DNA from: Clostridium sartagoforme AAU1
Lineage (GTDB): Bacteria > Bacillota > Clostridia > Clostridiales > Clostridiaceae
Direction of reading: 5' to 3'
Length of the DNA stretch: 50,631 nucleotides
Assembly (NCBI RefSeq): GCF_000401215.1
Contig: NZ_ASRV01000047.1
Location: 1-50,631 of the forward strand
Below are positions 19,449 through 29,956 of the stretch, piece by piece; position 1 is the first letter of the stretch, and each line of letters begins with the position of its first letter. The translations under genes were made by a program, and so were the position numbers. The notes beneath the pieces were generated by a model. That model had not been told where the DNA came from. It was given only the letters and a program-made list of their open reading frames with translations, and made no database searches.

Positions 19449-19712
19449 CTATCTTCTTAAGCCTAATTTTTTGATTATAGCTCTATATCTTTCGATATCT
19501 TGGTCAGCTAAATAGTTTAAAAGACCTCTTCTTTGTCCAACCATCATTAAAAGACCTCTTCTTGAGTGGTGGTCTTTTTTGTGCATTTTTAAGTGACCTG
19601 TCAAAGAATTAATTCTTTCTGTTAATAATGCAATTTGCACTTCTGGTGATCCAGTATCTCCTTCGTGTCTTGCATGTTCTTTAATTATTTCTTGCTTTCT
19701 TATTGCGTCCAT
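19449..19712 (-). CDS. rpsO: 30S ribosomal protein S15
   Basis: An 87-aa S15 that binds 16S rRNA early in assembly of the platform. The family block '[20 protein letters not shown]' is present, and the protein ends 'IIKKLGLRR', the usual length. The ATG at 19712 follows GGAGGTG by 7 nt. An upstream in-frame Met at 19769 has no supporting RBS and would add 19 non-family residues. A strong promoter is at 19796-19824, leaving an ~80-nt leader that could carry S15 autoregulation, which I cannot show. Confidence 0.97.
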   Translation of the reverse strand: MDAIRKQEIIKEHARHEGDTGSPEVQIALLTERINSLTGHLKMHKKDHHSRRGLLMMVGQRRGLLNYLADQDIERYRAIIKKLGLRR

Positions 19713-19795
19713 TGTTCGCACCTCCGTAAAATTATCCCCTATATCCATGAAATGAGATAGCACCCTCATATCTTAGAATTAGGTTCTTCTTTGCT

Positions 19796-19824
19796 ATTAT
19801 AACAAATGATATACATATTGTAAA
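19796..19824 (-). promoter_or_regulatory. SigA-type promoter of rpsO-pnp
   Basis: Minus strand TTTACA (19824-19819), 17 nt, TATAAT (19801-19796). It lies between ribF and rpsO, giving the rpsO-pnp unit its own start. Confidence 0.75.
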
Positions 19825-19840
19825 TTATAAATTTACATAA

Positions 19841-20764
19841 TTAAACTACTATATCTTTATCTATAGCAAATTTTTCATCTTGCTTAATTTGTTCTATTAA
19901 TTCTTCTAAAGAATTAAATTTTATTTCATCTCTTATTCTTTCAATAAAATAGACCTTAATCTCTTGTCCATAGATTGTATCATTAAAGTTCAATATAAAT
20001 GTCTCTATAGTTAATTGTTTCCCATTTACTGTTGGATTATTCCCAACTGATGTAATTCCTTTGAAAATTTTATTATTATATTCTATATTTGTATAGTAAA
20101 CACCTTTTTTAGGAATTATCATCTTTCCATCAAATTGTAAATTTGCAGTTGGAAATCCTATAGTTCTACCTAATTTTTTCCCATGAATAACTTTTCCCTT
20201 AATTAAATATGGTTTAGATAGCATTTTAGTGGCTTCTTTCACATCACCTTCTAAAAGTATCTTTCTTATTCTGGTACTACTTATTACATCACCATTATAA
20301 GTATAAGGCTCCATTATGTATAACTCATATCCATATTTATCTTGAAGATTTTTTAGCAACTCTATATCACCTAAGTTTTTATATCCAAACTTAAAATTAA
20401 ATCCAACTATAATTCCTTTTACATTATAGTCTAAACAAAGAAGCTTTATAAAATCTTCTGCAGACATTGACATGAATTCTTTATTAAAACTTTTAAGAAC
20501 GACTATATCTATATTTTCCTCTTCTAAATACTTTAACTTTGTTTCTAGATCCATAATTAATTTAGGTGAACTTTCTGGTTTAACCAATGTTTTAGGATGG
20601 TTCTTATATGTAAACACCATACTTTTCCCATTCTTTTCCTTTGCAACCTGAACAGTTTTTTTTACAAGAGATAAATGACCATAGTGAAGTCCATCAAAAC
20701 TTCCTAGTGCAACATAAATTTCACTTTCTTTATTATTCATAATAATATCATCTATTACTACCAT
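19841..20764 (-). CDS. ribF: Bifunctional riboflavin kinase/FMN adenylyltransferase
   Basis: A 307-aa two-domain enzyme that makes FMN and then FAD. The N-terminal nucleotidyltransferase domain has 'ALGSFDGLHYGH' (HxGH motif) and 'ISSTRIRKILLEGDV'. The C-terminal riboflavin kinase domain begins near residue 185 with 'GKVIHGKKLGRTIGFPTANL'. It directly follows truB (11-nt gap) in the truB-ribF order standard for Firmicutes. The start with GGAG upstream gives a slightly long N-terminus; the Met at residue 9 is an alternative. Confidence 0.94.
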   Translation of the reverse strand: MVVIDDIIMNNKESEIYVALGSFDGLHYGHLSLVKKTVQVAKEKNGKSMVFTYKNHPKTLVKPESSPKLIMDLETKLKYLEEENIDIVVLKSFNKEFMSMSAEDFIKLLCLDYNVKGIIVGFNFKFGYKNLGDIELLKNLQDKYGYELYIMEPYTYNGDVISSTRIRKILLEGDVKEATKMLSKPYLIKGKVIHGKKLGRTIGFPTANLQFDGKMIIPKKGVYYTNIEYNNKIFKGITSVGNNPTVNGKQLTIETFILNFNDTIYGQEIKVYFIERIRDEIKFNSLEELIEQIKQDEKFAIDKDIVV

Positions 20765-20775
20765 ATCCTGCTCCC

Positions 20776-21654
20776 CTAATTAATTAATAATTTTTCTATC
20801 TTAAATCCTTGATGATCACTTTTCCCAAGACCGATGAAATTATTATTCTCATCATAAACCCTATATAATTTTCCTATTTCAGCTTTTTCTTTAGTAAGCC
20901 TTTTATCGAAAACCTTAACTCCATTAATTAAAAGTTTTGAAAATTTATTTGAAATCACTAATTTTTGATAGCTATCTAATGCATCTTCTATGCTTATAAT
21001 ATAATCTTTTATGTTTTCAGAGTTTATATCTTCTATATTAATAGATTTTTCTTCAGTAAATTTAGATGTTTTACTTCTTTTAAGCTTTGTCATTGTTGCT
21101 CCAACTTGTAGATCTTCCCCAATGTCATAACAAAGACTTCTTATATACGTTCCTTTGGAACATATAACTTTCATACTAATATATGGATTATTTATTCTCA
21201 CATCTTCTATTTTATGGATACTTACAAGCCTGCCTTTTCTTTCAACTTCAATTCCTTTTCTTGCAAGTTCATAAAGTCTTACTCCATTTTGCTTTATTGC
21301 TGAATACATAGGCGGTATTTGAGAGTATTCTCTTTCAAAAGAATAGATAGATTTTAATATTTCTTCATTTTCTATATTAGATGAATCCTTTTCTTGTATT
21401 ACATCTCCTTCTAAATCATATGTAGTAGTTTTTATTCCAAGTTTAAATTCTACTTCATATATTTTATCACTGTTCATTATATAATCAATAATCTTTGTTC
21501 CCTTACCTATACACACAGGTAGGACTCCACAGGCTTCTGGATCTAACGTGCCTGTATGTCCAACCTTTCCTGTTCCTGCTACTTTTTTAATTTTCCTAAC
21601 AACATCAAAGGAAGTCATTCCAGTATTCTTAAAAATATTAATTACACCATCCAT
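20776..21654 (-). CDS. truB: tRNA pseudouridine(55) synthase
   Basis: A 292-aa enzyme that isomerises U55 in the T-loop of tRNAs. Catalytic Asp lies in 'GHTGTLDPEACGVLPVCIGK' (residues about 35-55), and 'YSAIKQNGVRLYELARKG' and 'CSKGTYIRSLCYDIG' match TruB. A C-terminal PUA-like region follows. The ATG overlaps the stop of nrnA (TAATG), so the pair is translationally coupled. Confidence 0.95.
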   Translation of the reverse strand: MDGVINIFKNTGMTSFDVVRKIKKVAGTGKVGHTGTLDPEACGVLPVCIGKGTKIIDYIMNSDKIYEVEFKLGIKTTTYDLEGDVIQEKDSSNIENEEILKSIYSFEREYSQIPPMYSAIKQNGVRLYELARKGIEVERKGRLVSIHKIEDVRINNPYISMKVICSKGTYIRSLCYDIGEDLQVGATMTKLKRSKTSKFTEEKSINIEDINSENIKDYIISIEDALDSYQKLVISNKFSKLLINGVKVFDKRLTKEKAEIGKLYRVYDENNNFIGLGKSDHQGFKIEKLLIN

Positions 21655-22631
21655 TACAATAACTCTTTCTCTATTTCTTCTAGAATTTTATCTTTAGCTT
21701 CTTCTAACTTTATTCCTTTTAAAGTTATTCCTGCCGCCTTAACGTGACCCCCGCCACCTAATCTTTCAGCTATATTCCTAACATCAAATTTATCTTTTGA
21801 TCTTAAACTTACTTTAGTTCCATTTTCTACTTCTTTAATTAATACAGCTACTTCTACACCCTTTATTTGTAATCCAAAAGATATTATATCCGAAGTATCA
21901 CCTATTTCTATTCCAAGTTCATTGCCATAAGAAATTGGAATTTTAATTAATGATACTTTTCTATCAAGTAGAAGCTCCATACCATTTAAGGCTTTACCTA
22001 TTAATCTAATTTTTTCAAAACTTTTGTTATCAAAGAGATTTTGATGTATATACGTATTATTTACTCCGATTTTTTTTAACCTTGCTGCTATAGTATGTGT
22101 TCTAAAAGTTACATTTGAATGCCTAAAAGCTCCAGTATCTGTAACTAATGATGTATAAAGACAAGTTCCTATATTTTTTATAGAATCAGTTTCTTCATTA
22201 AAATTTAAACCTAATTCTTCTAAAAGTTCAAAAACTATTTCTGCTGTCGCAGCCGCATCTGTATCTATATAATTTAATTCACCATAATTATCATTTGAAA
22301 CATGATGATCTATATTTATTATGCTTCCTTTAAAAGTATCTAGGTCGGCAGATATTCTTTCATAATTTCCACAATCTAACACTACAACTATTGAAGTATC
22401 TTCTGTTGCAGATGTTAAATTTCCAGTAGCTTCCTTTGCTCCTTTAAGAAATTGAAGGTTTTCTGATATTATATCTTTTGAAATTAAATAAGCGTCTTTT
22501 TTTAATTTCTTTAAGGCATTTAATAGTGCAAGTGCACTACCTACTGCATCACCATCAGGTGATACATGATAGGTAATGCCTATTTTTTTACTATCTAAAA
22601 TTATCCTGCTTATATCTTGTAAATTATTCAT
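21654..22631 (-). CDS. nrnA: DHH/DHHA1 nanoRNase/pAp phosphatase
   Basis: A 325-aa DHH-family phosphoesterase. The DHH motif is in 'INIDHHVSNDNYGE' (about residue 105-120), the N-terminal Asp motif is 'VSPDGDAVGSALAL', and the DHHA1 domain has 'RLGGGGHVKAAG' near the end. Family members degrade short oligoribonucleotides (2-5 nt) and dephosphorylate 3'-phosphoadenosine 5'-phosphate, finishing RNA decay begun by RNase Y and PNPase. It sits between rbfA and truB as in B. subtilis-like clusters. NrnA is the best name by position and length. Confidence 0.9.
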   Translation of the reverse strand: MNNLQDISRIILDSKKIGITYHVSPDGDAVGSALALLNALKKLKKDAYLISKDIISENLQFLKGAKEATGNLTSATEDTSIVVVLDCGNYERISADLDTFKGSIINIDHHVSNDNYGELNYIDTDAAATAEIVFELLEELGLNFNEETDSIKNIGTCLYTSLVTDTGAFRHSNVTFRTHTIAARLKKIGVNNTYIHQNLFDNKSFEKIRLIGKALNGMELLLDRKVSLIKIPISYGNELGIEIGDTSDIISFGLQIKGVEVAVLIKEVENGTKVSLRSKDKFDVRNIAERLGGGGHVKAAGITLKGIKLEEAKDKILEEIEKELL

Positions 22632-22982
22632 TTACTTTTCTTTAACTTTTTCTATAAGTTCTTCTATTTTCATACTATAGCTTATAGAATCATCAAGTTC
22701 AAATAGTATTTGAGGGGTATTTCTCAAATTCATTCTTTGACTTACTTCTTTTCTTATATATCCGCTTGCACTTTTTAATGCTGCAAAAGTCTCATTTTTC
22801 TCTTCTTCACTTTTTCCATATATACTTACAAATACTTTTGCATATCTTAGATCCTTTGTAACTTTGACTTCTGTAATTGAAACCATAGCCGTCATTCTAG
22901 GATCTTTTATTTCATCTCTTATTATAACGCTTATTTCTCTTCTAACTTCTTCGTTAATTCTTCCGCCTCTGTAATTAGCCAT
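22632..22982 (-). CDS. rbfA: Ribosome-binding factor A
   Basis: A 116-aa KH-fold protein that binds the 30S subunit and helps mature the 16S 5' end, also needed in cold adaptation. It opens with 'RGGRINEEVRREISVIIRDEIKDPR' and contains 'VTKDLRYAKVFVSIYG', the family blocks. It lies between infB and nrnA, with its stop 1 nt before the nrnA start. Length is normal. Confidence 0.95.
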   Translation of the reverse strand: MANYRGGRINEEVRREISVIIRDEIKDPRMTAMVSITEVKVTKDLRYAKVFVSIYGKSEEEKNETFAALKSASGYIRKEVSQRMNLRNTPQILFELDDSISYSMKIEELIEKVKEK

Positions 22983-22999
22983 TTAAATCACCTCTTTAA

Positions 23000-25045
23000 T
23001 TAAAGCTGCTTTCTTTCAATTGCTTGCATGCTAAATGACTCTATTACGTCACCTTCTTTTATATCATTAAATTTCTCAACGCTTAGACCACATTCATAGC
23101 CTGCATTTACTTCTTTAACGTCATCTTTAAATCTCTTTAATGAAGCTAAAGTTGATTCAAATATTACTATTCCATCTCTTATAACTCTAACTTCTGAGTT
23201 TCTTAATATCTTACCATCTGTAACGTAACATCCAGCAATTGTTCCTACATTTGAAATTTTATATACTACTCTTGCTTCTGCTTTACCATTTACAACTTCT
23301 TTATATTCTGGATCAAGCATTCCAATCATTGCTGATTTAACATCTTCTATTGCATCATATATTATTCTATATGTTTTAATTTCGACTCCTTCTTTATCTG
23401 CAATTATTGTTGCATTTGAATCTGGTCTTACATTAAATCCTATAAGTAGTGCATTTGATGCAGTTGCAAGTGTCACATCGGTTTCTGTTATTGCACCAAC
23501 TCCACCATGAATTACTCTTACCTTAACATCTTCTGTTGAAAGTTTTTCTAAAGACTGTTTTATAGCTTGAACTGATCCTTGAACATCAGCTTTAACTATT
23601 ATACCAAGTTCTTTAACTGTTCCTTCTTGAATTTGGTTATATAAATCTTCAAGAGATACTCTATTAGCTGAATGGAAGCTCTCATCTTTGATTTTTTGCT
23701 TTCTAAGTTCAGCCATATTTCTAGCTGTTTTTTCATCTTTAACAACAGTAAATCTATCTCCTGCTGCTGGTACTTCTGAAAGTCCTAAAATCTCTACTGG
23801 TATTGATGGCCCAGCTTTTTTTATACTCTTTCCTTTATCATCAAACATTGCTCTAATTCTACCGTATGTAGACCCAACTAATATTGAATCTCCAACATGT
23901 AATGTACCATTTTGAATAAGTAGTGTTGCAACAGCTCCTCTACCTTTATCAAGTTTAGCTTCTATCACTGTACCCTTAGCTTTTCTCTTTGGATCAGCTT
24001 TAAATTCTGCCATCTCTGATGTTAATAAAACCATTTCTAATAATTGCTCTAAATTTTCACCTGTTTTAGCTGATACAGGAACACAAATAGTATCTCCACC
24101 CCAGTCTTCAGCTACTAATTCATATTCTGTTAATTCTTGTTTAACTCTTTCTATATTAGCTCCTGGTCTATCTATTTTATTTATAGCTACTATAATAGGA
24201 ACTCCTGCTGCCTTACAATGACTTATAGCTTCCTTAGTTTGTGGCATTATTCCATCATCTGCTGCAACAACTAAAATAACTACATCTGTAACTTGAGCAC
24301 CTCTTGCCCTCATTGCTGTAAAAGCTTCATGTCCTGGTGTATCTAAAAATGTTAACTTTTCTCCATTTAGGTTTACAGTATACGCACCAATATGTTGAGT
24401 TATTCCACCCGCTTCGTGTGCAGTAACATTTGCTTTTCTTATAGCATCTAATAATGAAGTTTTACCATGGTCAACGTGTCCCATAACAGTAACAATAGGA
24501 GGTCTCTTTACTAGATTTTCTTCAATTACATCTTCTTCTTCAACTATTTCTAGCTCTTCTTTTTCTTCTTTTTTTACAACTAAACATTCATATTTTTCAC
24601 ATACTTTTTCAGCTGTTGCAAAATCTATTTCTTGGTTAATAGCAGCCATAACTCCTGTAAAAATAAGAGTCTTTATAACATCTGCTGTTGGTTTTCCAAG
24701 CTTTTCTGAAAGTTCTTTAACAGTTATTGTCTCTCCTATTTCAACAACTCCAGATCCACCTTCTCCAATCACGTCTTCTTCTTCTTCTGATTTTTTCTTC
24801 TTTCTCTTTTTAGCTTGATTATTAACTTCTTCTGCTAATATCTCTTCATATTCATCAACTATAGTTTTGTTATCTGAAGAATTATTTTCTCCAATTAATT
24901 CTTTAATTAATTCTGCATCTTCATCTTCTATAACGCTCATATGATTTTTTACATCAACACTAAATTCACTCATTAATAATTCTATAAGCTCTTTTGAACT
25001 TATTTGCAGTTCTTTTGCCAATTCATATACTCTGATTTTTGACAA
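23000..25045 (-). CDS. infB: Translation initiation factor IF-2
   Basis: A 681-aa GTPase that delivers fMet-tRNA to the 30S subunit. Short N-terminal domains with '[11 protein letters not shown]' and a basic KKRKKKKS stretch lead to the G domain: G1 'GHVDHGKT' (about residue 190), G3 'DTPGHEA', G4 'NKID', G5 'SAKTG'. Domains II, III and IV follow. I set the start at a TTG (25045) preceded by GGGGGTGAT; a GTG 9 nt upstream is within that site. The IF-2 N-terminal region is short, as usual in clostridia. It belongs to the nusA-ylxR-ylxQ-infB-rbfA cluster. Confidence 0.95.
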   Translation of the reverse strand: MSKIRVYELAKELQISSKELIELLMSEFSVDVKNHMSVIEDEDAELIKELIGENNSSDNKTIVDEYEEILAEEVNNQAKKRKKKKSEEEEDVIGEGGSGVVEIGETITVKELSEKLGKPTADVIKTLIFTGVMAAINQEIDFATAEKVCEKYECLVVKKEEKEELEIVEEEDVIEENLVKRPPIVTVMGHVDHGKTSLLDAIRKANVTAHEAGGITQHIGAYTVNLNGEKLTFLDTPGHEAFTAMRARGAQVTDVVILVVAADDGIMPQTKEAISHCKAAGVPIIVAINKIDRPGANIERVKQELTEYELVAEDWGGDTICVPVSAKTGENLEQLLEMVLLTSEMAEFKADPKRKAKGTVIEAKLDKGRGAVATLLIQNGTLHVGDSILVGSTYGRIRAMFDDKGKSIKKAGPSIPVEILGLSEVPAAGDRFTVVKDEKTARNMAELRKQKIKDESFHSANRVSLEDLYNQIQEGTVKELGIIVKADVQGSVQAIKQSLEKLSTEDVKVRVIHGGVGAITETDVTLATASNALLIGFNVRPDSNATIIADKEGVEIKTYRIIYDAIEDVKSAMIGMLDPEYKEVVNGKAEARVVYKISNVGTIAGCYVTDGKILRNSEVRVIRDGIVIFESTLASLKRFKDDVKEVNAGYECGLSVEKFNDIKEGDVIESFSMQAIERKQL

Positions 25046-25060
25046 TAAAATCACCCCCGG

Positions 25061-25375
25061 TTAAATTTTAACTTTTTCCTCTTCGTAAAGGGTATAAAGT
25101 TTTTTTGCCATATTTTCATCTGTTACAGCTATTATCTTCACTTCTTCTCTTCCAATTGAAAAACCTAATTCTTCCTTTGAAAAATCCTCTATTAGCCTTA
25201 TATTTTTTGCTATACAATGGTTTTTAAACTTTTTTCTGGTACTATCAGATGCATCGTTAGATATTATAAACAAAAAAATGTTTTTTCTATTTCTTTGTTC
25301 ATCGCATTTACTATACCCTTCAACTAAATTTCCTGATCTCTTTGCTAATCCTAGAAAATTAAAAAATTTATTCAT
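25061..25375 (-). CDS. YlxQ, L7Ae-family ribosomal-like protein
   Basis: A 104-aa L7Ae/L30e-fold RNA-binding protein ('FFNFLGLAKRSGNLVEGYSKCDE...FLFIISNDAS'). The family binds kink-turn RNAs. YlxQ is conserved in the nusA-infB cluster and its role is not well defined. Its start overlaps the end of ylxR by 8 nt, pointing to coupled translation. Confidence 0.88.
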   Translation of the reverse strand: MNKFFNFLGLAKRSGNLVEGYSKCDEQRNRKNIFLFIISNDASDSTRKKFKNHCIAKNIRLIEDFSKEELGFSIGREEVKIIAVTDENMAKKLYTLYEEEKVKI

Positions 25376-25634
25376 TTCCTATTTCTTCCCTTAATCTATT
25401 ATATATAGCCTCATTTATAGCTATATCTAAGTTTCTTGACAACCTTTTAGTTTTAAAAGCTTTTTCTAAGCATTCTTTATCTTTGCAGATATATGCACCT
25501 CTGCCTGATTTCTTTCCAGTCAAATCAACTGAAACTTCATTTTCCGGGCTTTTTACAACCCTTATAAGTTCTTTTTTAGGTTTCATTTCCATGCATCCTG
25601 TGCACATTCTTAAAGGAATTTTCTTTACCTTCAT
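25368..25634 (-). CDS. YlxR family protein
   Basis: An 88-aa YlxR protein with the family motifs 'RMCTGCMEMKPKKELIRVV' and 'SGRGAYICKDKECLEKAFK'. The first Cys pair resembles a metal site. In other Firmicutes YlxR (RnpM) is an RNA-binding protein reported to affect RNase P. It lies between nusA and ylxQ, in the canonical order. Confidence 0.9.
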   Translation of the reverse strand: MKVKKIPLRMCTGCMEMKPKKELIRVVKSPENEVSVDLTGKKSGRGAYICKDKECLEKAFKTKRLSRNLDIAINEAIYNRLREEIGNE

Positions 25635-25647
25635 AAAAATCCTCCCC

Positions 25648-26721
25648 TTACTCTAAATTTTCTTCTGCTTTTAATGCTTCTGCTTGAGATTTACTTTTAA
25701 TATCTATTTTCCAGTTAGTTAATTTTGCTGCAAGCCTAACATTTTGCCCTTCTTTTCCTATAGCTAATGATAATTGATTATCATCTACCACAACTTTCGC
25801 AGATTTTGAATCTTCAAAAGCTACAACTTCTAAAACTTTGGCAGGACTTAATGAAGCTGCTATAAATTCTTCTGGATTTTTGCTCCATTTTATTATATCT
25901 ATTTTTTCGCCTTTAAGCTCATTTACTATATTTTGAACTCTAACTCCTTTTGGGCCAACACATGAACCCATTGGATCTACATTTTCATCATTTGAATAAA
26001 CTGCTATTTTACTTCTTGATCCAGCTTCTCTTGATATACTCTTTATTTCTACAACACCTTCGTATATTTCAGGTACTTCTAATTCAAAAAGTCTTTTCAC
26101 TAATCCAGGATGAGTTCTTGAAACTAATATTTGAGCTCCTTTTGAGCCATTTTTAACTTCTACAACATATAGCTTTACTCTTTCGTTAAATTTATATTCT
26201 TCACCTGGAATTTGTTCGTTTGGTCCAATAGAAGTTTCTATTCTCCCAAGATTTACAAATACATTACCTTTGTCTTTTCTTAGTACAGTTCCGGTAATTA
26301 TATCATATTCTAATTCCTTATATTCTGAATATACTATGTTTCTTTCTGCTTCTCTTATTCTTTGAGTTACTACACCTTTAGCAAGTTGAGCTGCTACTCT
26401 TCCAAAATTCTTTGGAGTAACTTCTAAATCAACTATATCATCAAGATCATATCTTACACTTACGTCCTTAGCATCTTCTAAACTTATTTCAGTTACATCA
26501 TCATATACGTCTTCAACTACAACCTTTTGAGCATATACATGAATTTCTCCTGTTTCTCTATTTATACTTACTTTAACATTTTGTGCTGAAGTTGTCGGAC
26601 TAGCGTAATTTTTTTTATATGCTGCAACTAAAGCATCCTCTATAGTAGTAAAAATTAAATCTTCGCTAATCCCCTTATCTTTAACAATTTCTTTAAGAGC
26701 ACTTATAAACTCTTGGTTCAT
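25648..26721 (-). CDS. nusA: Transcription termination/antitermination protein NusA
   Basis: A 357-aa NusA that binds RNA polymerase and the nascent transcript, promoting pausing and intrinsic termination. Order: N-terminal polymerase-binding domain (1-125), S1 domain ('DIITGTVLRKDKGNVFVNLG', about 130-200), and two KH domains ('DPMGSCVGPKGVRVQNIVNEL' and 'LSLAIGKEGQNVRLAAKLTNW'). It lacks the C-terminal acidic repeats of E. coli NusA, as expected for Firmicutes. It follows rimP closely (16 nt). Confidence 0.95.
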   Translation of the reverse strand: MNQEFISALKEIVKDKGISEDLIFTTIEDALVAAYKKNYASPTTSAQNVKVSINRETGEIHVYAQKVVVEDVYDDVTEISLEDAKDVSVRYDLDDIVDLEVTPKNFGRVAAQLAKGVVTQRIREAERNIVYSEYKELEYDIITGTVLRKDKGNVFVNLGRIETSIGPNEQIPGEEYKFNERVKLYVVEVKNGSKGAQILVSRTHPGLVKRLFELEVPEIYEGVVEIKSISREAGSRSKIAVYSNDENVDPMGSCVGPKGVRVQNIVNELKGEKIDIIKWSKNPEEFIAASLSPAKVLEVVAFEDSKSAKVVVDDNQLSLAIGKEGQNVRLAAKLTNWKIDIKSKSQAEALKAEENLE

Positions 26722-26737
26722 TTTAATATCCTCCTTA

Positions 26738-27196
26738 TTATATTTCCCCTTCTAAATTGGCTGATTTTATTTTATCCTTTGGAATTGTAACTAATTTGTC
26801 AGCTTCAACTACAATCGAATCATCATTTACTTCTTTTAATATGCCCTTTACATTTTTTCTTCCATCTAATGATTTTGTAAATCTAACCATTATTTCTTTT
26901 TCTATTTGTTTTTTAAAATGATCATCTGTAAATAATCCTCTATTTAATCCTGGTGATGATACTTCTAGAAAATATGCTTCTTTTATTGGATCTTTTTCAT
27001 CCATGACATCGCTTACTCTTCTTGATAAAGCTTCACAGTCAGATAAAGTTATACCACCATCTTTATCTATATATATTCTTAAATAATATTCTCCATTTTC
27101 TTTTACATATTCAATGTGATAAATCTCATACTTTAATTCTTCTGCTATAGGTCTTACTAATTGATCAATAGTTTCCAATAATGCATCAACTTTCAT
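26738..27196 (-). CDS. rimP: Ribosome maturation factor RimP
   Basis: A 152-aa factor for 30S maturation. The N-terminal alpha/beta domain has '[34 protein letters not shown]' style blocks and '[14 protein letters not shown]', and the C-terminal beta-barrel (residues ~95-152) is SH3-like. First gene of the nusA-infB cluster, with GGAGGGGT before the ATG, downstream of the tandem polC terminators. Confidence 0.95.
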   Translation of the reverse strand: MKVDALLETIDQLVRPIAEELKYEIYHIEYVKENGEYYLRIYIDKDGGITLSDCEALSRRVSDVMDEKDPIKEAYFLEVSSPGLNRGLFTDDHFKKQIEKEIMVRFTKSLDGRKNVKGILKEVNDDSIVVEADKLVTIPKDKIKSANLEGEI

Positions 27197-27260
27197 ATTA
27201 CCCCTCCTTTGCTATATTCAGTTTTAATTTTAAAGATTTACTAAACTCTTAACTCCCTAT

Positions 27261-27284
27261 AAAAAAAGCAACTATTTTAGTTGC
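27261..27284 (-). terminator. First terminator downstream of rimP-polC junction
   Basis: Minus strand GCAACTAAAATAGTTGC followed by T7, in the polC-rimP gap. With the next one, it ends the polC transcription unit and insulates rimP-nusA-infB. Confidence 0.9.
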
Positions 27285-27294
27285 AATTAAATAG

Positions 27295-27320
27295 AAAAAG
27301 CGGGCATTTATCACTCCCAC
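27295..27320 (-). terminator. Second polC terminator hairpin
   Basis: Minus strand GTGGG...CCCGC (11-nt loop) followed by T5. It is encountered first by polymerase leaving polC. The remaining polC-rimP gap (27321-27457 and 27197-27260) has no gene. Confidence 0.65.
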
Positions 27321-27457
27321 TCACATTTTCTAGCTATTAGTAAATTACTTCTTTAATTATCCTATCATAATTTCCTAAATAATACAAGGGGTAGCAATAA
27401 ATTATTACTTTTCTTATATTTATTACTTGCCCCATATATATTGTTTTTATACTTATT

Positions 27458-29956
27458 TTAAAATAATGATAATTGATTTGTTTCTGACATTCCCTCAAGA
27501 CACCCATGGTTGCTTAAAGTTTCTATTACCGTCTTCGAAACCTTTGACCTTATTCTTAAATCTTCTTTAGATATAAATTCACCTTGTTTTCTAGCTTCAA
27601 CTATACTTTTTGCAGCATTTTCTCCAACTCCCTGAAGCGCACTAATAGGAGGTCTTATTCCATCCTTTTCAATTGTAAATTTTGTTGCTTCCGATATATA
27701 TAAATCTACTTTCAAAAAATTTAGCCCTCTTGCATAAAGCTCATAAGAAAGCTCAAGTACAGTAATTAATCCCTTATCTTTTGCAGTAATCTTATTTCCT
27801 AGTTCATAAAGCTCATCTAATTTTGCTTTTATAGCCCCTGGACCTTTACAAATAAGCTCTGCATCAAAATCATCCGCCCTTACAGTAAAATATGTAGCAT
27901 AATAAGCTTCTGGATAATACACTTTAAAATATGCTATTCTTACAGCCATCATAACATAAGCAACTGCATGCCCTTTAGGGAACATATACTTAATTCTTTT
28001 ACATGATTCTATATACCAATCAGGAACATTATTTTCTTTCATTGTTTTCTCAAACTCTTCCGTTAGCCCTTTACCTTTTCTTACACTTTCCATTATAGTA
28101 AAGGCCATTTTAGGTGGAACTCCTGCATACATTAAATAAACCATGATATCGTCTCTTGTAGATATACAATCTTTAAGAGTTGTATATCCTTCTTTAATAA
28201 AGTATTGTGCATTATTAAGCCATACATCTGTTCCATGTGAAAGTCCAGATATTCTAACTAAATCGGCAAAACTCTTAGGTTGAGTATCAACAAGCATCCC
28301 TCTAACAAATTTCGTTCCAAATTCCGGAAGTCCATAACTACCAACTTCACAGCCTAATTCTTCCTTAGTTACTCCTAATGCATCTGGAGAAGTAAATAAT
28401 GAAATAACCTTTTTATCATTTAATGGTATGGTTTTGGGATCAACTCCTGTTAAATCTTGAAGCATCCTAATCATGGTAGGATCGTCATGCCCAAGTATAT
28501 CAAGCTTAAGTAATCTACCTGATATAGAATGATAATCAAAATGAGTAGTTGTAACATCTGAAGTTGGATCGTCTGCAGGGCGTTGTATTGGTGTAAAATT
28601 ATAAATTTCATTATCACTTGGAACAACCATAATACCACCTGGATGTTGTCCTGTTGTTCTTTTTATTCCTGTACAGCCAATAGTCAATCGTTCAATTTCA
28701 GCAGTTGAAGTTCGTATTCCTCTCTCATCAAGATATTTTCTTACATATCCATAAGCTGTTTTTTCAGCAACTGTGCCTATTGTTCCTGCTTTAAAAACAT
28801 ATCCCTTTCCAAATAGAACTTCTGTATATTTATGAATTTCTCCTTGGTTATCACCCGAAAAGTTAAGATCTATATCCGGCTCTTTATCCCCTTCAAAACC
28901 TAAAAAGGTTTCAAAAGGTATATCATGACCATCCTTTATATATTTAACTCCACATTTAGGACAATCCTTATCTTCTAAATCAGCTCCTGAACTAACAGAA
29001 CCATCTAAGAAAAATTCAGAATTTTTACAGCTAGGACAAACATAATGTGGAGGTAATCCATTAACCTCTGTTATATTTGACATCGTAGCAACAAAAGATG
29101 AGCCTACCGACCCTCTTGAACCAACCAAATATCCATCTGCCAAAGATTTTGCCACTAATTTTTGAGCTATTAGGTAAAGAACTGCATATCCATTACTTAT
29201 AATAGAATTCAATTCCTTATCTAATCTTTTTTGAACTATTTCAGGTAAGGGATCTCCATATATTGAATGTACTTTTTTCATTGTCATTTCCCTTATTTCT
29301 TCATCTGCACCTTCAATTTTAGGTGGATATGTTTCATCTGGTATTGGCTTTAAAACATCTATTGAATCAGCAATTTCTCCTGGATTGGTTATGACAACTT
29401 CTTTTGCCCCATTTTCCCCTAAATATGAAAATTCTTTTAGCATCTCTTCGGTTGTTTTCAAATATAAAGGTGGTTGATTATCCGAATCTGAAAATCCTTG
29501 TCCTGCCATTATTATTCTTCTAAAAACTTCATCTTGTGGTTCTAAAAAATGAACATCTCCAGTTGCAACAACAGGCTTATTTAATTCTTTTCCCAAATTA
29601 TATATTTTAGTATTTAGTGTTCTTAATTCATTTTCATCTTTTACATTTCCTTTTGCAATAAGATATGCATTATTTCCTATAGGCTGAATTTCTAGGTAAT
29701 CATAAAATCTCATTATATCTTTTAACTCTTCATCTGACTTACCATCTAAAACTGCTCTATATACTTCACCAGCCTCACAAGCAGAACCTATAATAAGGCC
29801 TTCTCTCATTTCCATAAGCTTACTTTTTCGAATTCTTGGATTTTTATGAAAATTATCTATATGTGCTTCTGACACAAGTTTATAAAGATTTTTCATCCCT
29901 TCTTGAGTTTTAGCAAAGATTATTATATGATATGTTTTTTCTTTCTTAATATCCAT
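27458..29956 (-). CDS. polC: PolC C-terminal part (PHP-C, polymerase, HhH)
   Basis: 832 codons from an ATG that overlaps the A5 run. That ATG has no ribosome binding site nearby (upstream is TTCTTAGAAAA), so independent translation is unlikely except by coupling to the overlapping upstream frame. It carries the catalytic palm Asp pair 'PDIDLNF', '[14 protein letters not shown]', and the ending '[18 protein letters not shown]', whose last residues (QLSLF) form a beta-clamp-binding motif. Confidence 0.75.
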   Translation of the reverse strand: MDIKKEKTYHIIIFAKTQEGMKNLYKLVSEAHIDNFHKNPRIRKSKLMEMREGLIIGSACEAGEVYRAVLDGKSDEELKDIMRFYDYLEIQPIGNNAYLIAKGNVKDENELRTLNTKIYNLGKELNKPVVATGDVHFLEPQDEVFRRIIMAGQGFSDSDNQPPLYLKTTEEMLKEFSYLGENGAKEVVITNPGEIADSIDVLKPIPDETYPPKIEGADEEIREMTMKKVHSIYGDPLPEIVQKRLDKELNSIISNGYAVLYLIAQKLVAKSLADGYLVGSRGSVGSSFVATMSNITEVNGLPPHYVCPSCKNSEFFLDGSVSSGADLEDKDCPKCGVKYIKDGHDIPFETFLGFEGDKEPDIDLNFSGDNQGEIHKYTEVLFGKGYVFKAGTIGTVAEKTAYGYVRKYLDERGIRTSTAEIERLTIGCTGIKRTTGQHPGGIMVVPSDNEIYNFTPIQRPADDPTSDVTTTHFDYHSISGRLLKLDILGHDDPTMIRMLQDLTGVDPKTIPLNDKKVISLFTSPDALGVTKEELGCEVGSYGLPEFGTKFVRGMLVDTQPKSFADLVRISGLSHGTDVWLNNAQYFIKEGYTTLKDCISTRDDIMVYLMYAGVPPKMAFTIMESVRKGKGLTEEFEKTMKENNVPDWYIESCKRIKYMFPKGHAVAYVMMAVRIAYFKVYYPEAYYATYFTVRADDFDAELICKGPGAIKAKLDELYELGNKITAKDKGLITVLELSYELYARGLNFLKVDLYISEATKFTIEKDGIRPPISALQGVGENAAKSIVEARKQGEFISKEDLRIRSKVSKTVIETLSNHGCLEGMSETNQLSLF

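Noticed and set aside
25045-25054. GTG at 25054 as infB start
   Set aside because: It is inside the GGGGGTG ribosome binding site; TTG at 25045 has correct spacing and gives the family N-terminus [13 protein letters not shown].
27295-27320. Riboswitch or T-box in the polC-rimP gap
   Set aside because: The only structures are two simple hairpins followed by T-runs; no T-box or known riboswitch core is visible.
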